Assembly (NCBI GenBank): GCA_029207755.1
Contig: JARCOQ010000016.1
Coordinates: 2,795,001 to 2,859,000, forward strand
Length of the DNA stretch: 64,000 nt
Direction: 5' to 3'
From: Chamaea fasciata
Lineage: Eukaryota > Chordata > Aves > Passeriformes > Sylviidae
Position numbers and translations under genes: made by a program
In this document: piece by piece, positions 62,801 through 64,000 of the stretch
Position numbering within the stretch: the first letter of the stretch is position 1
Layout of the letters: every line of letters starts with the position of its first letter
Notes under the pieces: model-generated
Database searches by the model: none
What the model saw: only the letters and a program-made list of their open reading frames with translations
Told to the model about the DNA's origin: nothing

Positions 62801-64000
62801 GGGGATGCACCTGTTCAAGGCACACCAAGGGGTCTGGGACAGATGGGCTGTGGCAGAGACGGAGGGTGGAGTGAACCTGAGCAGCGGCACAGGAAAGAAA
62901 CTGCCAGAGGGGTGGAACTGCCTCTCAGGGCAGGGCTGGAGCGCTGCCAGCAGCCTTGCACCAGAGGGAAGGGCTGTACCTGCCCTAGCTGTGCTCACCT
63001 GGTTTGGCTGGGAGGCTGCGGAAACTGCTCAGGGCTACGTCTGTAAACCACTGGCTTTGTGAACGCACGAGAGAAGAACTCAAAAGGGAAAGATCTAATA
63101 AAAGCAAAATTTGTCAGAGCTTTCGGCAAAGCTTGGAATTAATGTGTGAATCATAAAATATCAAGAGAGCAAACAAAACCCATCCTTAGACATTCCCCTA
63201 TCAGAGCTAAAGAAAGATGTATATGTTTGGGCTTCTCTTGCACGTACCATGAGCACTTTATTTAGAAAAACTGTGTTTAGGGTCTCCTTGATTTTGCCAT
63301 CACTCAGGGATACCATCAGCAGACTCTTCACAGCTACAAAGCTCAAGCAGCCCCTGCAGCTTCCCCACAGCACCTCCCACCTCTCTACGTGTGGCAGTCA
63401 CAACCACATCAGTCTCTTCATCTCTGATGGGACTGTGAAAATCTGGTTACGTGTAACTGTAAATGCAGTTACCACCGTTATGCACTAGGGAATGGGCTGA
63501 CACCTTGAAATACTCCATCAGATCTTAGAAATATATACAGCTGTAGTGAGAAATAGCCCCTTCTCCACCCTCCCCACGGGCTCCTTCTGCTTTTTCAGGA
63601 CCCTGGCATCCCCGTGGAGTCAGCAAAGCCTCCTGTAACCCTTCAGCCATGGAAGAAAAGCATTCCAATTTATCAAGAAACAAAACAACTGCTGGAAATT
63701 TTGGTACTGGATCTGGCAAGTGTTCCTGCTCTGAGAGGCCACATGAACTTGGATAACATGGACAACATTTCCCAATATATCCTCTGCAGTCTTCTGTTTC
63801 TGTTGCCAAAGAGATAAGGATTTAATTTTAGTCGTTGAAATTTTATTAGTCTCCCCAAATACCAATTAATACTTCCCTGCTTATTCTAGCAGAAATCCTA
63901 GAGAGACTGAGGATAGTTTCCTTTTACCACCTTCCTTTGTTCCTTTTTTTCCCCTTGTAAGTAAAGGGTTTTATTAAATTTTTTTTTTACCTATCTCATA
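59816..64000. other. Non-coding DNA, no gene recognised
   Basis: An imperfect inverted repeat lies at 61,063-61,092 (CTTA-T-CTGCCAT against ATGGCAGTAAG, one bulged base). Frames of 60-121 codons, such as 62,509-62,874 (plus) and 62,687-62,998 (minus), overlap and are unrecognised. A minus-strand frame at 61,074-61,265 has a hydrophobic stretch but no family match that I know. The final 60 bases are T-rich. Confidence 0.5.

Noticed and set aside
1..64000. Prokaryotic features (operons, CRISPR, insertion sequences, phage genes)
   Set aside because: Gene density, ORF lengths, CpG scarcity and the CR1 retroposon all indicate vertebrate nuclear DNA. No spaced direct-repeat array or compact gene cluster exists.

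Overview
The window reads as non-coding DNA from a vertebrate nuclear genome, most probably a bird. The strongest species clue is a 5'-truncated CR1 (chicken repeat 1) LINE at about 37,405-38,078. Its 3' half follows the CR1 layout step by step: the end of ORF2, the 3' UTR, and the terminal ATTCTG-type short repeats. CR1 is the dominant retroposon of bird genomes and also occurs in other reptiles. The low density of recognisable repeats, scarce CpG and alternation of AT-rich blocks with short GC-rich patches also fit a bird. I cannot name the species or the locus.

I found no protein-coding exon, rRNA, tRNA, known small RNA, CRISPR array or operon. Open frames are short, overlap on both strands, are longest where the DNA is GC-rich, and none encodes a family I recognise. 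The longest is 255 codons (19,944-20,711, minus strand). The window is best treated as intergenic or deep intronic sequence.

Layout: 0-9 kb is unremarkable DNA with a small hairpin (1.8 kb), a periodic T-rich tract (3.1 kb) and a palindrome next to an AT microsatellite (5.0 kb). From 9 to 16 kb there are several AT-rich blocks rich in TAATTA/ATTA-type words that look like developmental enhancers, with a long imperfect hairpin at 9.56 kb. From 19.9 to 25.9 kb there are GC-rich patches, paired small hairpins at 24.74 kb and a CpG-retaining block at 25.7 kb. From 28 to 30.2 kb there is a second AT-rich regulatory-looking stretch holding a duplicated element of about 57-100 bp (29.4 and 30.1 kb). 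The CR1 copy sits at 37.4 kb. Another enhancer-like block lies at 40.8-41.3 kb, and a GGTT microsatellite at 43.9 kb. Small structured elements cluster at 50.3-50.9 kb, including a perfect 15-bp hairpin. A further AT-rich block lies at 52.2-52.8 kb. A clear inverted repeat (about 42 bp core, 2 mismatches) has arms at 54.6 and 55.2 kb. A nested stem-loop lies at 59.8 kb.

Nothing here amounts to a new multi-gene system. The items most worth checking are the duplicated element at 29.4/30.1 kb, the inverted repeat at 54.6/55.2 kb and the perfect hairpin at 50.86 kb. All regulatory calls are inferences from word composition; no alignment was available.
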